DNA of 64,000 bases from Sporohalobacter salinus (lineage in GTDB: Bacteria > Bacillota > Halanaerobiia > Halobacteroidales > Acetohalobiaceae): contig NZ_JAFBEG010000008.1 in assembly GCF_016908635.1 (NCBI RefSeq), positions 1 through 64,000 of the forward strand, given 5' to 3'. The translations under genes and the position numbers were made by a program. Position 1 is the first letter of the stretch. Each line of letters begins with the position of its first letter. Shown one piece after another: positions 9,483 through 17,703 of this stretch. The notes under the pieces were generated by a model. The model was not told the origin of the DNA and made no database searches. It was given only the letters and a program-made list of their open reading frames with translations.

Positions 9483-10408
9483 TTAATCTTTAATCATATT
9501 ACCATAATAAAACCTAAGACAAATAGCTACTAAGTTAATAATAATTACTAAGAATAACAAAACCACAGCCGTTCCATAAGCTAGGGGAATCTGCTTAGCT
9601 GGTGTAGTTCCAGCGGTAACCAAAGCATAAATATGATATGGCAAAGCCATAACCTCATCAAAAGCTGAAGCTGGTAACTGAGCTGTATAATAAGTAGCTG
9701 CTGTAAATAAAATTGGGGCTGTTTCGCCAGCAACACGACCAATCCCTAAAATACATCCGGTTAAAATACCTGGAGCAGCTGCTGGTAGAACTACATTCTT
9801 TACTGTTTTCCATTTAGTAACACCTAAGGCTAATGATGCTTCTCTATATTTATCAGGAACTGCCATCAATGCTTCTTCTGAAGCTCTTATGATTGTTGGT
9901 AGAATAACAATCCCTAATGTTAAAGCTCCTGATAAAACAGAAACTCCAAAATTAAAGAATTTCACAAAAACAGCTAAACCAAAAGTCCAAAAACTACCGA
10001 AGGTACTCCAGCTAAATTATTAACTCCAATTCGAATAATACGAATTTTCTCACCTTCTTCAGCATATTCAGTCATATATATAGCAAATAACACTCTTAAT
10101 GATGTTGCAAAGCTTATAAAACCGATAATTAAATAAAATAACCCTAATAATGCTGGAAAAATACCTCCTTCATCCATACCGTTTTTAGGCATTTTAAAAA
10201 TAAATCCTAAGTTTATAACACTAATTCCCTTGCTAAATACAAAGTAGATAATTAAGACTAATATCCCAACAGATAAAGCCAAGGTTGAACTTAGTAATCC
10301 GAAAATTAATTTCTGCTTTAAATGACAAAAATTAATACTTTTATTGTTAATCTGCATTTTATTTTTATTTAATATTTCACTATTTTTAACCACATTATTA
10401 CTCTTCAT
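9483..10408 (-). pseudogene. pstA: Phosphate ABC transporter permease PstA, frameshifted
   Basis: Two adjacent reading frames encode successive parts of one PstA. The 5' part (9974-10408) ends at AGVPSVVFGLLV; the 3' part (9483 to about 9985) continues with GLAVFVKFFNFGVS and runs to the normal C-terminus, with the permease EAA-type loop (EEALMAVPDKYREASLALG). Restoring one T in the T run at 9981-9984 rejoins the frames. It could be a real mutation or a homopolymer error, but neighbouring pstC and pstS are also damaged. No pstB or phoU follows. Confidence 0.85.
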
Positions 10409-11081
10409 TATCCACTCACCTTCTCCTTAAACCTCTGTGAAGCAATATCAGCTATAATATTAAATAACAGTGTAATAAAAAATAATACAATCCCAATTCC
10501 AAATAAAGCATGATAATGATCACTTCCCACTGGAGCTTCACCCATCTCAGCTGCTATAGTAGCAGTCATCGACCGCAAAGGCCTCAATACATCTTTAGAA
10601 ATAACTGCCCCCCATCAAAACAGTCATTGTTTCACCAATGGCTCTACCTATTCCCAAAATAACTACTGTTACTATTCCGGAAGAAGCTGTAGGTAAAATC
10701 ACTCAACTGATGGTCTCCCAAAATTACTGAAAGAATTCCAGCTAGTAATTCAACCAATGGCTTGACTATATTTTTTACATTAGCTGGTAGAATATAAGAA
10801 ATAACAATTGCTGATGAAATCCCAATTGGTACAGAAACTACCATAGTTCCAACAGTAACTACTAAAGAAGCACTAAGCAGTGGGAAAATTCCATAACCAG
10901 GTGGGTCATAAGTTGGATACCATTCATGGCCAAATACAAATTCCAAAATTCCTACTTTCTCAAAGATAGATAGTCCTTCATTAAATAAAGTAATTACTAT
11001 TCCAGTTAAAAATAATATTGACGATAGGGCAAATATAAAGAGAATAACCTTGATTATCTTTTCTTTAGTCTTCCAATGCAC
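10408..11081 (-). pseudogene. pstC: Phosphate ABC transporter permease PstC, internally deleted and frameshifted
   Basis: The N-terminal part (10644-11081) is normal PstC up to KPLVELLAGILSVILG. The sequence then jumps, out of frame, to VILPTASSGIVTVVILGIGRAIGETM, so the segment containing the cytoplasmic permease loop (roughly 70-80 residues by comparison with E. coli PstC) is missing. A second frameshift follows at a run of six Gs (near 10608-10613): with five Gs the frame continues to the proper end, whose TAA overlaps the pstA ATG by one base. Two independent lesions make a pseudogene likely. Confidence 0.88.
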
Positions 11082-11106
11082 TGCCCTTCACCTCCAAGCT
11101 TATTTT

Positions 11107-11556
11107 TTAATGTAATGGAACATATACTTGACTTTCAACAATTTCTTGTCCTTCTGCACTTAAAATAAAGTTAATAAACTTGGCAGTTAAGCCTTCTGGC
11201 CAACCATCAGTAAACATAAATAATGTACGAGCTATTGGAAATTTACCACTAGCTACAGTAGCATTAGTTGGTTTGACGCCATTAACCTTAACAGCCTTAA
11301 GTTTTTCAGATAAGTATCCTAAACCTGCATAACCAATTGCTCCTTCAGTATCAACAACTGCGCTTGCTACTGCTCCATTAGAAGCCTGCATTAATGCATT
11401 AGGAGTTACTCTTTCTCCTTCAAGAGCAATCTCTCCAAACACTTCAAATGTTCCAGAGCTAGAGTCACGAGATACAACAACAATTCTCTCATCTTCTCCA
11501 CCTAATTCTTCCCAATTAGTAATTTCACCAGTGTGGATACCTTTAATTCCCTCCAA
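11107..11556 (-). pseudogene. pstS: Phosphate-binding protein PstS, 5'-truncated remnant
   Basis: Encodes only the C-terminal half of the periplasmic phosphate-binding protein: HTGEITNWEELGG, the phosphate-binding loop VVSRDSSSGTFEVF and the C-terminal IARTLFMFTDGWPEG...KFINFILSAEGQ. The signal peptide and roughly the first hundred residues are absent; only AT-rich sequence and the yabR terminator lie upstream. The remaining frame could start at a TTG but could not make a secreted binding protein. Confidence 0.88.
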
Positions 11557-11613
11557 TGTTAAATTGTTAACAAAATGTTAATGCTAAGAGAAAAATTAAT
11601 ATCAAAATAAAAA

Positions 11614-11640
11614 AACACCCTCTAAATAATAGAGGGTGTT
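11614..11640 (-). terminator. Terminator of yabR
   Basis: 11-bp stem AACACCCTCTA/TAGAGGGTGTT followed on the minus strand by TTTTTTATTTT. Confidence 0.85.
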
Positions 11641-11677
11641 AGTTAACGGGTATAAAATTACAGTATAAACTCATATA

Positions 11678-12037
11678 TTAATAACGCGAGCTTCCGCCAC
11701 GTTTAGATTCAATACTCTTTTTCAACTGCTTCTGTTTTTCGTCGCTCTCTTCTATAAATTTCTTCATTTTCTTTTCAAAAGACATCTTTGGCTTTCTATC
11801 TTCTCCCTCTAACTGCTTAAGGGATAAGCCTATCTTACCGTCATCATCTATTGAAATAACCTTTACCTCAATCTCTTCATTCATTTCTAAATAATCATTT
11901 ACATCTTTAACATAGGTATCGGCTATTTCTGAAATATGAATAAGTCCGGTTTCACCTCCAGACAGCTCAACAAAAGCTCCGAAATTTGTAATCCCGCTTA
12001 CTTTTCCTTCTACAACGCTGCCAACTTCAACTGACAT
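11678..12037 (-). CDS. yabR: S1-domain RNA-binding protein (YabR type)
   Basis: 119 residues: an S1 OB-fold (about 3-75; VGSVVEGKVSGITNFGAFVEL, GLIHISEIA) and a basic, Lys-rich tail. The S1 fold binds single-stranded RNA; the exact role of YabR-type proteins is not settled. It sits in the conserved divIC-yabR-spoIIE neighbourhood, here with tex between divIC and yabR. It has its own consensus promoter and terminator, so it is monocistronic. Confidence 0.9.
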   Translation of the reverse strand: MSVEVGSVVEGKVSGITNFGAFVELSGGETGLIHISEIADTYVKDVNDYLEMNEEIEVKVISIDDDGKIGLSLKQLEGEDRKPKMSFEKKMKKFIEESDEKQKQLKKSIESKRGGSSRY

Positions 12038-12100
12038 ACCTTACAAATTCCTCCTCTTAAAAATTTTCTAAGTGTAAATACACTAATACCAATTAATAAT

Positions 12101-12129
12101 ATTATACCTCATATTAAACTTAGTGTCAA
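12101..12129 (-). promoter_or_regulatory. Sigma-A promoter of yabR
   Basis: Minus strand -35 TTGACA (12124-12129), 17-base spacer, -10 TATAAT (12101-12106): a full consensus promoter directly after the tex stop. Confidence 0.85.
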
Positions 12130-12140
12130 ATAAAGTCAAG

Positions 12141-14291
12141 TTAAAAATTCATTGTCAGTGCTATTCGTTTTCTAGCTGAATCAATCTCTAAAATTTTAAC
12201 TTTAACCACATCACCTACCTTTACTATTTCTAAAGGATCTTCAACATATTCTGAACTTAATTCAGAAATATGTACTAATCCATCCTCTTTAACACCAATG
12301 TCTATAAAGGCACCAAAATCAACTACATTTCGTACCTCTCCTTGCAGAATCATGCCTTCCTTTAGATCTTCCCAATTCATAACTTTCTGTTTAAATATCG
12401 GTTTAGGCATTTCTTCTCTTGGGTCCCTACCTGGCTTAACTAAGTCTTCTTTAATATCTAATAAAGTAGGAAGTCCTACCTCTAACTTATCTACTAATTC
12501 TTCAAAATCCAGATTATTTAAGCTTTCTTTCAACTCCTGGTTTTGACCAAATTTTAAATCATCTAACTTAACCCTAACTTTCTTTAATAAATCTTTAGCT
12601 ACAGAATAAGATTCTGGATGAATTGCTGTAGCTGCCAATTTATCTTCTCCATTATAAATCCGCAAAAATCCTGCTGCCTGAGTAAATGTTTTAGGTCCAA
12701 TTCCATAAACATCTTTTAACTCATCTCTGCTGCTAAACTTCCCGTTTTCTTCTCTCCACTGAACTATATTATCAGCTACTGTCGTATTAACTCCTGCTAC
12801 ATATTTCAATAGAGAAGAGGAAGCAGTATTTAAATTAACTCCAACATAATTTACTACAGATTCAACTACTGTTTCTAAAGCTTCATTCAATTCTCCTTGA
12901 TTAAGATCATGTTGATACATGCCTACCCCTAAATGTTTAGGTTCAATCTTTACTAATTCAGCCAATGGATCCTGAAGCCTTCTTGCTATAGAAATCGTTC
13001 CTCGCAGCGAAACATCTAAATTAGGAAACTCATTCTGTGCTACCTCAGAAGCTGAATAAATTGAAGCACCTGCTTCATTGACAATTACATACTGCACGTC
13101 TAATTCAAAATCATTAATAATATCTGCCACTAATTCTTCAGTTTCTCTACAAGCCGTTCCGTTACCAATAGCAATTAAATCAATATCGTAATCTTTTATT
13201 ACTTCTTTAAGTAACTGCTTAGCTTCAATTACTTTCTTTTGCGGAGGATGAGGATAAATAGTAGCTGTTGTTAACAAGTTTCCTATCTCATCAACAGCCG
13301 CTACTTTCGAACCGGTTCTAAATCCAGGATCAATACCTAAAACTCTTTTATCTCTTACTGGCGGTTGTAGAAGAAGAGTCCTAAGATTATCAGCAAATAT
13401 ATTAATAGCATGTTCCTCAGCCTCTTCAGTTAATTTATTTCTTACTTCTCTAGCTATAGCTGGAGCAACTAATCTCTGATAACCATCTTCAATTGCTTCT
13501 TCAATCTCTTCTAAGAAAATAGTATCTTGATTTTTAATTATATTTCTTTTAATTTCTCTAATAATATCTTCATCCGGAGCTTTAACTTTAACCTGCAGCA
13601 CATCTTCGTCTTCTCCTCGATTTATAGCTAATGTCTGATGAGGAGAAATTCCTTTTATCTTTTCTTGATAGTCATGATAATCTCGATAATTATCTTCTTC
13701 ATCTTCTTTAACTTCTGAAATAATACTCCCTCTAGTAAAAGTCAATTTTCTAGCTTTTTGTCGCACCTCTGGCTGATCAGCTGCATATTCAGCAATTATA
13801 TCTCTTGCTCCTTGCAATACCTCTTCTACTTCTGTTAATTCTTTTTCAGGATTTAAGTAATCAGTAGCTAGTTCTTTAACTGAACCATTCTCTAATTCTT
13901 GGGCCAAAAACTGTTTTGCTAAAGGCTCCAATCCTTTATCTTTTGCCTTTGTGGCTCTCGTTTTTCTCTTCTGTCGATATGGACGATAAAGATCCTCTAC
14001 TGTCTGTAATTTAGAAGCTTGTCTTATTTTTTCTTCTAATTTAGATGTCAATTTATCCTGATCATCTATTAATTCAATAACCTTTTCTTTTCTTTCAGCT
14101 AAGTTACGTAAATATTCCAATCTTTCATTCAATTCTCTAAGTTTTGTTTCATCTAAATCACCAGTTACTTCTTTTCTATATCTAGCAATAAAGGGAATTG
14201 TATTTCCTTCATCCAAAAGTTCTATTGTATTCTTTACTTGTTTAGCTGTTAAATCTAAATCAATCGCTAACTCTTTACTTATCTGATTCAT
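12141..14291 (-). CDS. tex: RNA-binding transcription accessory protein Tex
   Basis: Conserved cytoplasmic nucleic-acid-binding protein related to the core of Spt6. About 716 residues with the N-terminal helical domain (GNTIPFIARYRKEVTG), the YqgF-like RNase-H fold (VLGIDPGFRTGSKVA), helix-hairpin-helix units (YGIGPKTFTQAAGF) and a C-terminal S1 domain (GEVRNVVDFGAFIDIGV, DGLVHISELS). I chose the ATG at 14291 because GGAGGT lies 7 bases upstream; a longer reading from 14318 would lack such a site. The start overlaps the end of divIC by 17 bases, implying translational coupling. Confidence 0.94.
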   Translation of the reverse strand: MNQISKELAIDLDLTAKQVKNTIELLDEGNTIPFIARYRKEVTGDLDETKLRELNERLEYLRNLAERKEKVIELIDDQDKLTSKLEEKIRQASKLQTVEDLYRPYRQKRKTRATKAKDKGLEPLAKQFLAQELENGSVKELATDYLNPEKELTEVEEVLQGARDIIAEYAADQPEVRQKARKLTFTRGSIISEVKEDEEDNYRDYHDYQEKIKGISPHQTLAINRGEDEDVLQVKVKAPDEDIIREIKRNIIKNQDTIFLEEIEEAIEDGYQRLVAPAIAREVRNKLTEEAEEHAINIFADNLRTLLLQPPVRDKRVLGIDPGFRTGSKVAAVDEIGNLLTTATIYPHPPQKKVIEAKQLLKEVIKDYDIDLIAIGNGTACRETEELVADIINDFELDVQYVIVNEAGASIYSASEVAQNEFPNLDVSLRGTISIARRLQDPLAELVKIEPKHLGVGMYQHDLNQGELNEALETVVESVVNYVGVNLNTASSSLLKYVAGVNTTVADNIVQWREENGKFSSRDELKDVYGIGPKTFTQAAGFLRIYNGEDKLAATAIHPESYSVAKDLLKKVRVKLDDLKFGQNQELKESLNNLDFEELVDKLEVGLPTLLDIKEDLVKPGRDPREEMPKPIFKQKVMNWEDLKEGMILQGEVRNVVDFGAFIDIGVKEDGLVHISELSSEYVEDPLEIVKVGDVVKVKILEIDSARKRIALTMNF

Positions 14292-14613
14292 TCTTCCGAC
14301 CTCCAACTTTTTCATCAACTACTATATAGAGCGTTTCACCAGGCTCTATTAATCCTAATTCTTTTCTAGCGATCTCTTTTACAAATTCTTTTGAATTAAC
14401 ATGCTCTAATTTTTTATCTAAAACTTTAACTTCTCTATCTAAACTCTCAGATTGGGCCTCCAAGTTATTTAGTCTCTCTTTCATATTTTTAACTCTAGAA
14501 CTAACACGAAAAAAACTATAAACAGCACTAATTAATATAATTAATACAATTAATATAAACTTTTTGGAAGCTACTATCTTCTTAATAAAGTTAATTATTT
14601 TTTTATTTGGCAT
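14275..14613 (-). CDS. divIC: Septum formation initiator DivIC (FtsB family)
   Basis: 112 residues with a short cytoplasmic N-terminus, one membrane span (about 17-35) and a coiled coil (about 36-75) that in relatives pairs with FtsL in the divisome. The C-terminal ARKELGLIEPGETLY is typical of the family. It lies between yabQ and yabR/tex, as expected. The last 17 bases overlap tex. Confidence 0.9.
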   Translation of the reverse strand: MPNKKIINFIKKIVASKKFILIVLIILISAVYSFFRVSSRVKNMKERLNNLEAQSESLDREVKVLDKKLEHVNSKEFVKEIARKELGLIEPGETLYIVVDEKVGGRKNESDK

Positions 14614-14678
14614 ATTTCCTGCCTCCTAATGCTAACGAAATTAATTCCACTATTATTTTTGATTTTATGTTTACGACA

Positions 14679-14704
14679 TTCTATATATAACCTTAATTTC
14701 CTGC
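14679..14704 (-). repeat. GCAGGA-N17-GAA spacer motif, copy 3 (upstream of divIC)
   Basis: Minus strand reads GCAGGAAATTAAGG, then TATAGAATG, in the spacer between yabQ and divIC. It shares TATAGAATG at identical spacing with the copy at 52895-52920. Confidence 0.45.
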
Positions 14705-14718
14705 CTATTACACTTTAT

Positions 14719-15138
14719 TCAACTATAAAATTTCAATTTAGCAGCTAACTTTTTCAACTTGATAAAGAAATATTTAATTAATCTAAATACTTTTATAATT
14801 AGATTTATTACCTTCATTATTATTTTAATAATAACATCTAAGATTATTCTAATTACTTTTATTACTAAATTACTAAATAATTGATGATAAATTATAATCC
14901 CTAAAGCTAATCCTATAAAAATATAGAATCTTATCTGTCCAAAATTACTTTTAAGTAAAATAAAAAAAACTGCTCCAGCCCCCATTAAAGCAAAGATAAA
15001 GTCAATTACCATAGTAACTATATCATTTATATAACCAAACCCTCTTATCACCCGATAAAAGTCAAATATAATGGCTAAACAATGGCCTAAAATCATCATA
15101 TATATAAAAGTTTTTATCTGCATTTCTAATGAAACCAT
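14719..15138 (-). CDS. yabQ: Spore cortex biosynthesis protein YabQ
   Basis: 139-residue membrane protein with four to five hydrophobic segments and a Lys/Ile-rich tail. In B. subtilis YabQ is mother-cell expressed and needed for spore cortex formation. Identification rests on size, topology, the GHCLAIIFDFYRVIRGF motif and position between yabP and divIC. AGAGGTGAA precedes the ATG. A terminator separates it from yabP, so it may depend on read-through. Confidence 0.88.
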   Translation of the reverse strand: MVSLEMQIKTFIYMMILGHCLAIIFDFYRVIRGFGYINDIVTMVIDFIFALMGAGAVFFILLKSNFGQIRFYIFIGLALGIIIYHQLFSNLVIKVIRIILDVIIKIIMKVINLIIKVFRLIKYFFIKLKKLAAKLKFYS

Positions 15139-15174
15139 AGAAGTTCACCTCTTTTATGAACTCAAAACAAAAAA

Positions 15175-15191
15175 AGCCACTAAATGTGGCT
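15175..15191 (-). terminator. Terminator or attenuator between yabP and yabQ
   Basis: Short stem AGCCAC/GTGGCT followed on the minus strand by TTTTTTTGTTTTG. It lies within an expected operon and could lower yabQ expression. Confidence 0.7.
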
Positions 15192-15195
15192 GCTA

Positions 15196-15450
15196 TTACT
15201 TAAATAAGTTACTAAAAACTCCACCATTATTACTGTCCTGAGAATAATCTAAACCACTAATATAGCCATCCACTACTAACTCTCCATTATCTAAATTTAA
15301 CTGCTGTATATTTAAATCTTCTCCTAGAATAAGTAGTGGTCCTAATTCCGTATCTAAGGATACCTGTTCTTCGCTAAAATTAATAACTTCCAATACTCCA
15401 CTAACCTCCATTAGCTCTCTATCATCAAGCTTAATTCGATGTTTACTCAT
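15196..15450 (-). CDS. yabP: Sporulation protein YabP
   Basis: 84 residues, the YabP/YqfC family. It contains HRIKLDDRELMEVSGVLEVINF and the all-beta pattern of the family. In B. subtilis yabP and yabQ are transcribed by sigma-E, and a sigma-E-like promoter lies at 15484-15510. The RqcP/YabO gene that precedes yabP in B. subtilis is not here. Confidence 0.88.
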   Translation of the reverse strand: MSKHRIKLDDRELMEVSGVLEVINFSEEQVSLDTELGPLLILGEDLNIQQLNLDNGELVVDGYISGLDYSQDSNNGGVFSNLFK

Positions 15451-15483
15451 ACCTTTCCTCCTTTCAAATAGCTCTTCAATCTA

Positions 15484-15510
15484 TATTTATGTTCAAAAAT
15501 GAAAGTCTAT
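15484..15510 (-). promoter_or_regulatory. Possible sigma-E promoter of yabP
   Basis: Minus strand ATA (15508-15510), 16-base spacer, CATAAATA (15484-15491), similar to the mother-cell sigma-E pattern. A weak match in AT-rich DNA, supported mainly by the known sigma-E control of yabP. Confidence 0.35.
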
Positions 15511-15531
15511 TAAAAAATTATTATAAAAAAT

Positions 15532-15565
15532 AATAAAGAAGTGGAATTAATTCCACTTCTTTATT
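15532..15565 (-). terminator. Terminator overlapping the spoIID stop
   Basis: Perfect 34-base palindrome (AATAAAGAAGTGGAATT and its complement) that includes the spoIID stop codon and is followed by ATTTTTTATAATAATTTTTT on the minus strand. Confidence 0.8.
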
Positions 15566-16488
15566 ATCTCAATATCTTTAAAGTAATGCTTAATAATCTC
15601 TTCAGAACTCTTTCCTTCTTTAGCTAAAGCATATGCTCCCCATTGACTCATACCAACACCATGCCCATAACCACTTCCTTCAAAGACAAACTTGTTACCT
15701 GATTTTTTAACATTTTCTATCATAGTTGATTTTAACTTATCTGGTCCAATAGAATTTCTAAAATTTGCAGCTTTGATATTTTTGCTACCGTTTTCATAAT
15801 CTATTGTCAGATCAATAGCACGTCCAGTCTTATCTTTATCAGCTATAGTTATATTCTTTACTTTGCTTGCTTTAGCCCCTTTAACCTCTTTTAATACATT
15901 TAGAATAGCATTCTGAGGAAAAGTAACCGCCCAAGACTTCACATCATCAGGTGCATGTTGATCAGGGGATTTTACACTAGTAATATATCCTGGCTCAGGC
16001 TTGTCATAGGCCAGCCCGACTTTTGCACTAGTTGTCTGTCCCCCAGCGCTTGAATGAAACCAGCCTTTGATGTATTCTTGCTGATAAGTAACTACTTCGC
16101 CTCTTGTTTCATCTACTGCCTTTTTAATTTTATCAGTAATATTCTGTGATCTATAAGCTTGAGCTTTTTCGTGTTCTCCACTAATCTTATTAGTGCCTTT
16201 ATCTTTTAGTAATTTTAAAGCAAAAGTTCGAGCAATTATTGCTTGAGCACCATAAGCCTTCTGTGGCCAATCAGCCTTCATTTCTCCAGCTACCACTCCA
16301 GCTACATACTCTTCCATATTTAACTGTTTAGTATCTCCATTCTCTGTAACTACTTTAATAGTAGGTTCATCTATCTTTTCTGCTTCCTGCTTCTGTTGTT
16401 GAGTACAACTACTACCAAATACTATCATAGCTATAAGCAAGATTAAGATTAATAAATGTTTTAACTTTAATTGTCGTAAAAAATTCAT
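15547..16488 (-). CDS. spoIID: Stage II sporulation protein D (SpoIID/LytB family)
   Basis: Septal peptidoglycan-degrading enzyme of the engulfment machinery (lytic transglycosylase with SpoIIM and SpoIIP in B. subtilis). 313 residues with an N-terminal hydrophobic segment (about 11-26) that ends in SSC, possibly a lipoprotein site, then the SpoIID domain with AQAIIARTFALKLL, a catalytic-region Glu in AGEMKADWP and the C-terminal GHGVGMSQWGAYALA. This position, between dacF and yabP, differs from B. subtilis. The neighbour dacF is also a sporulation-linked peptidoglycan enzyme. Confidence 0.93.
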   Translation of the reverse strand: MNFLRQLKLKHLLILILLIAMIVFGSSCTQQQKQEAEKIDEPTIKVVTENGDTKQLNMEEYVAGVVAGEMKADWPQKAYGAQAIIARTFALKLLKDKGTNKISGEHEKAQAYRSQNITDKIKKAVDETRGEVVTYQQEYIKGWFHSSAGGQTTSAKVGLAYDKPEPGYITSVKSPDQHAPDDVKSWAVTFPQNAILNVLKEVKGAKASKVKNITIADKDKTGRAIDLTIDYENGSKNIKAANFRNSIGPDKLKSTMIENVKKSGNKFVFEGSGYGHGVGMSQWGAYALAKEGKSSEEIIKHYFKDIEIIKKWN

Positions 16489-16508
16489 TCTAAACCCTCC
16501 TTATATTT

Positions 16509-16537
16509 AATCTATCTCTAACAAAGAGGGAATATAC
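16509..16537 (-). promoter_or_regulatory. Possible sigma-E promoter of spoIID
   Basis: Minus strand GTATATT (16531-16537), 14-base spacer, GATAGATT (16509-16516). The -35 is close to the sigma-E consensus and the spacing is right, but the -10 is poor. B. subtilis spoIID is sigma-E-dependent. Confidence 0.35.
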
Positions 16538-16542
16538 ATTAA

Positions 16543-17703
16543 CTATCCAAAGAAACCTAATACAAAATCTTTAATTGCCCGCCATAGCTTAGTTAAAAGA
16601 GATGCTTGTTTAACATCTTCAGCTGCAGCTAAATCAACACTTCTTAAATTCTCATCATTCTGCTTAACAATTAATTTCCCTACTACCTCACCTTTCTTAA
16701 TTGGAGCTACTACTTCTTTATCTAATTTAATTTTACGTTCTAAATCCTTATCGCTAGAGTGCAGTACAACTTTTAAATCTTCAACCGCTTCTACTTTAGC
16801 CTTTAACTTTTGTCCTTGTTTAATTTCTATTTCTCCGACCTTTTCGCCTTGCTTGACCACTTTTTTTACGTCAAATCGACTAAAACCATAGCTAAGTAAT
16901 TTAGCTGATTCTTCTATTCTAGCCTCTTTACTTTTAGTCTTCATTACAACTGAAATCAATCTCATACCATCTCTCTTAGCTGTAGCTGATAAACTATAAC
17001 CAGCTTCATCTGTCCAACCAGTCTTTAAACCATCAGCTCCTGGATAATAATTAATTAAGCCATTAGTATTATAGAGAGTAAACTCTCCATTTCGAATCTC
17101 ATCTATCCATATATTCGTCCAATCTAGGACTTTAGGATGATTATTAATTAATTCTCTAGACATAATAGCTATATCGTGAGCACTACTATAATGGTCACCT
17201 TTATTAGTAGGAAGACCTGTACTATTAGTAAAGTGAGTATGTTTTAATCCCAATTCATCAGCCTTTTTATTCATCATATCAACAAAGCTTTCTTCAGTTC
17301 CACCTACATATTCTCCAATAGCGACACAAGCATCATTAGCTGAAGCAATAGCTATTGACTCCAAAAGTGTCTTTACTTTCATCTTCTCTTTATGAGATAA
17401 ATATATTTGCGAACCACCCATAGAAGAAGCAAATTCACTAGTTATTACCATATCATTTAAACTTATCTGTCCAGAATCTACAGCTTCCATAGCCAAAAGA
17501 AGAGTCATCACCTTAGTTATACTGGCTGGAGGTAACTCCTCGTTAACATTCTTAGTAAATAAAACTTGTCCTGTATCTGCTTCCATTAAAATTGCTGATT
17601 CAGCCTCTACATCAAAAGCTGCCAAAGCAGGATTTGCAAAAACTAAAAGACTGCTTAATACTAAAGTAATCACAACTGTTAAACTTTTATTTAGATTTCT
17701 CAT
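16543..17703 (-). CDS. dacF: D-alanyl-D-alanine carboxypeptidase (peptidase S11, DacF/DacB type)
   Basis: Removes the terminal D-Ala of peptidoglycan stem peptides. 386 residues with a signal peptide (cleavage probably after ALA near residue 28), SITK (61-64, nucleophile Ser), SAN (121-123) and KTG (227-229), then the C-terminal beta domain and a final amphipathic hydrophobic segment for membrane anchoring. The start overlaps the mazG stop by 17 bases. The sporulation context suggests a DacF/DacB-like role in spore cortex or engulfment, but a vegetative enzyme is possible. Confidence 0.92.
   Translation of the reverse strand: MRNLNKSLTVVITLVLSSLLVFANPALAAFDVEAESAILMEADTGQVLFTKNVNEELPPASITKVMTLLLAMEAVDSGQISLNDMVITSEFASSMGGSQIYLSHKEKMKVKTLLESIAIASANDACVAIGEYVGGTEESFVDMMNKKADELGLKHTHFTNSTGLPTNKGDHYSSAHDIAIMSRELINNHPKVLDWTNIWIDEIRNGEFTLYNTNGLINYYPGADGLKTGWTDEAGYSLSATAKRDGMRLISVVMKTKSKEARIEESAKLLSYGFSRFDVKKVVKQGEKVGEIEIKQGQKLKAKVEAVEDLKVVLHSSDKDLERKIKLDKEVVAPIKKGEVVGKLIVKQNDENLRSVDLAAAEDVKQASLLTKLWRAIKDFVLGFFG

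Noticed and set aside
9483-10408. Programmed ribosomal frameshift in pstA
   Set aside because: The break is a short T run without a stimulating structure, and pstC and pstS carry deletions, so decay or a read error is the simpler explanation.
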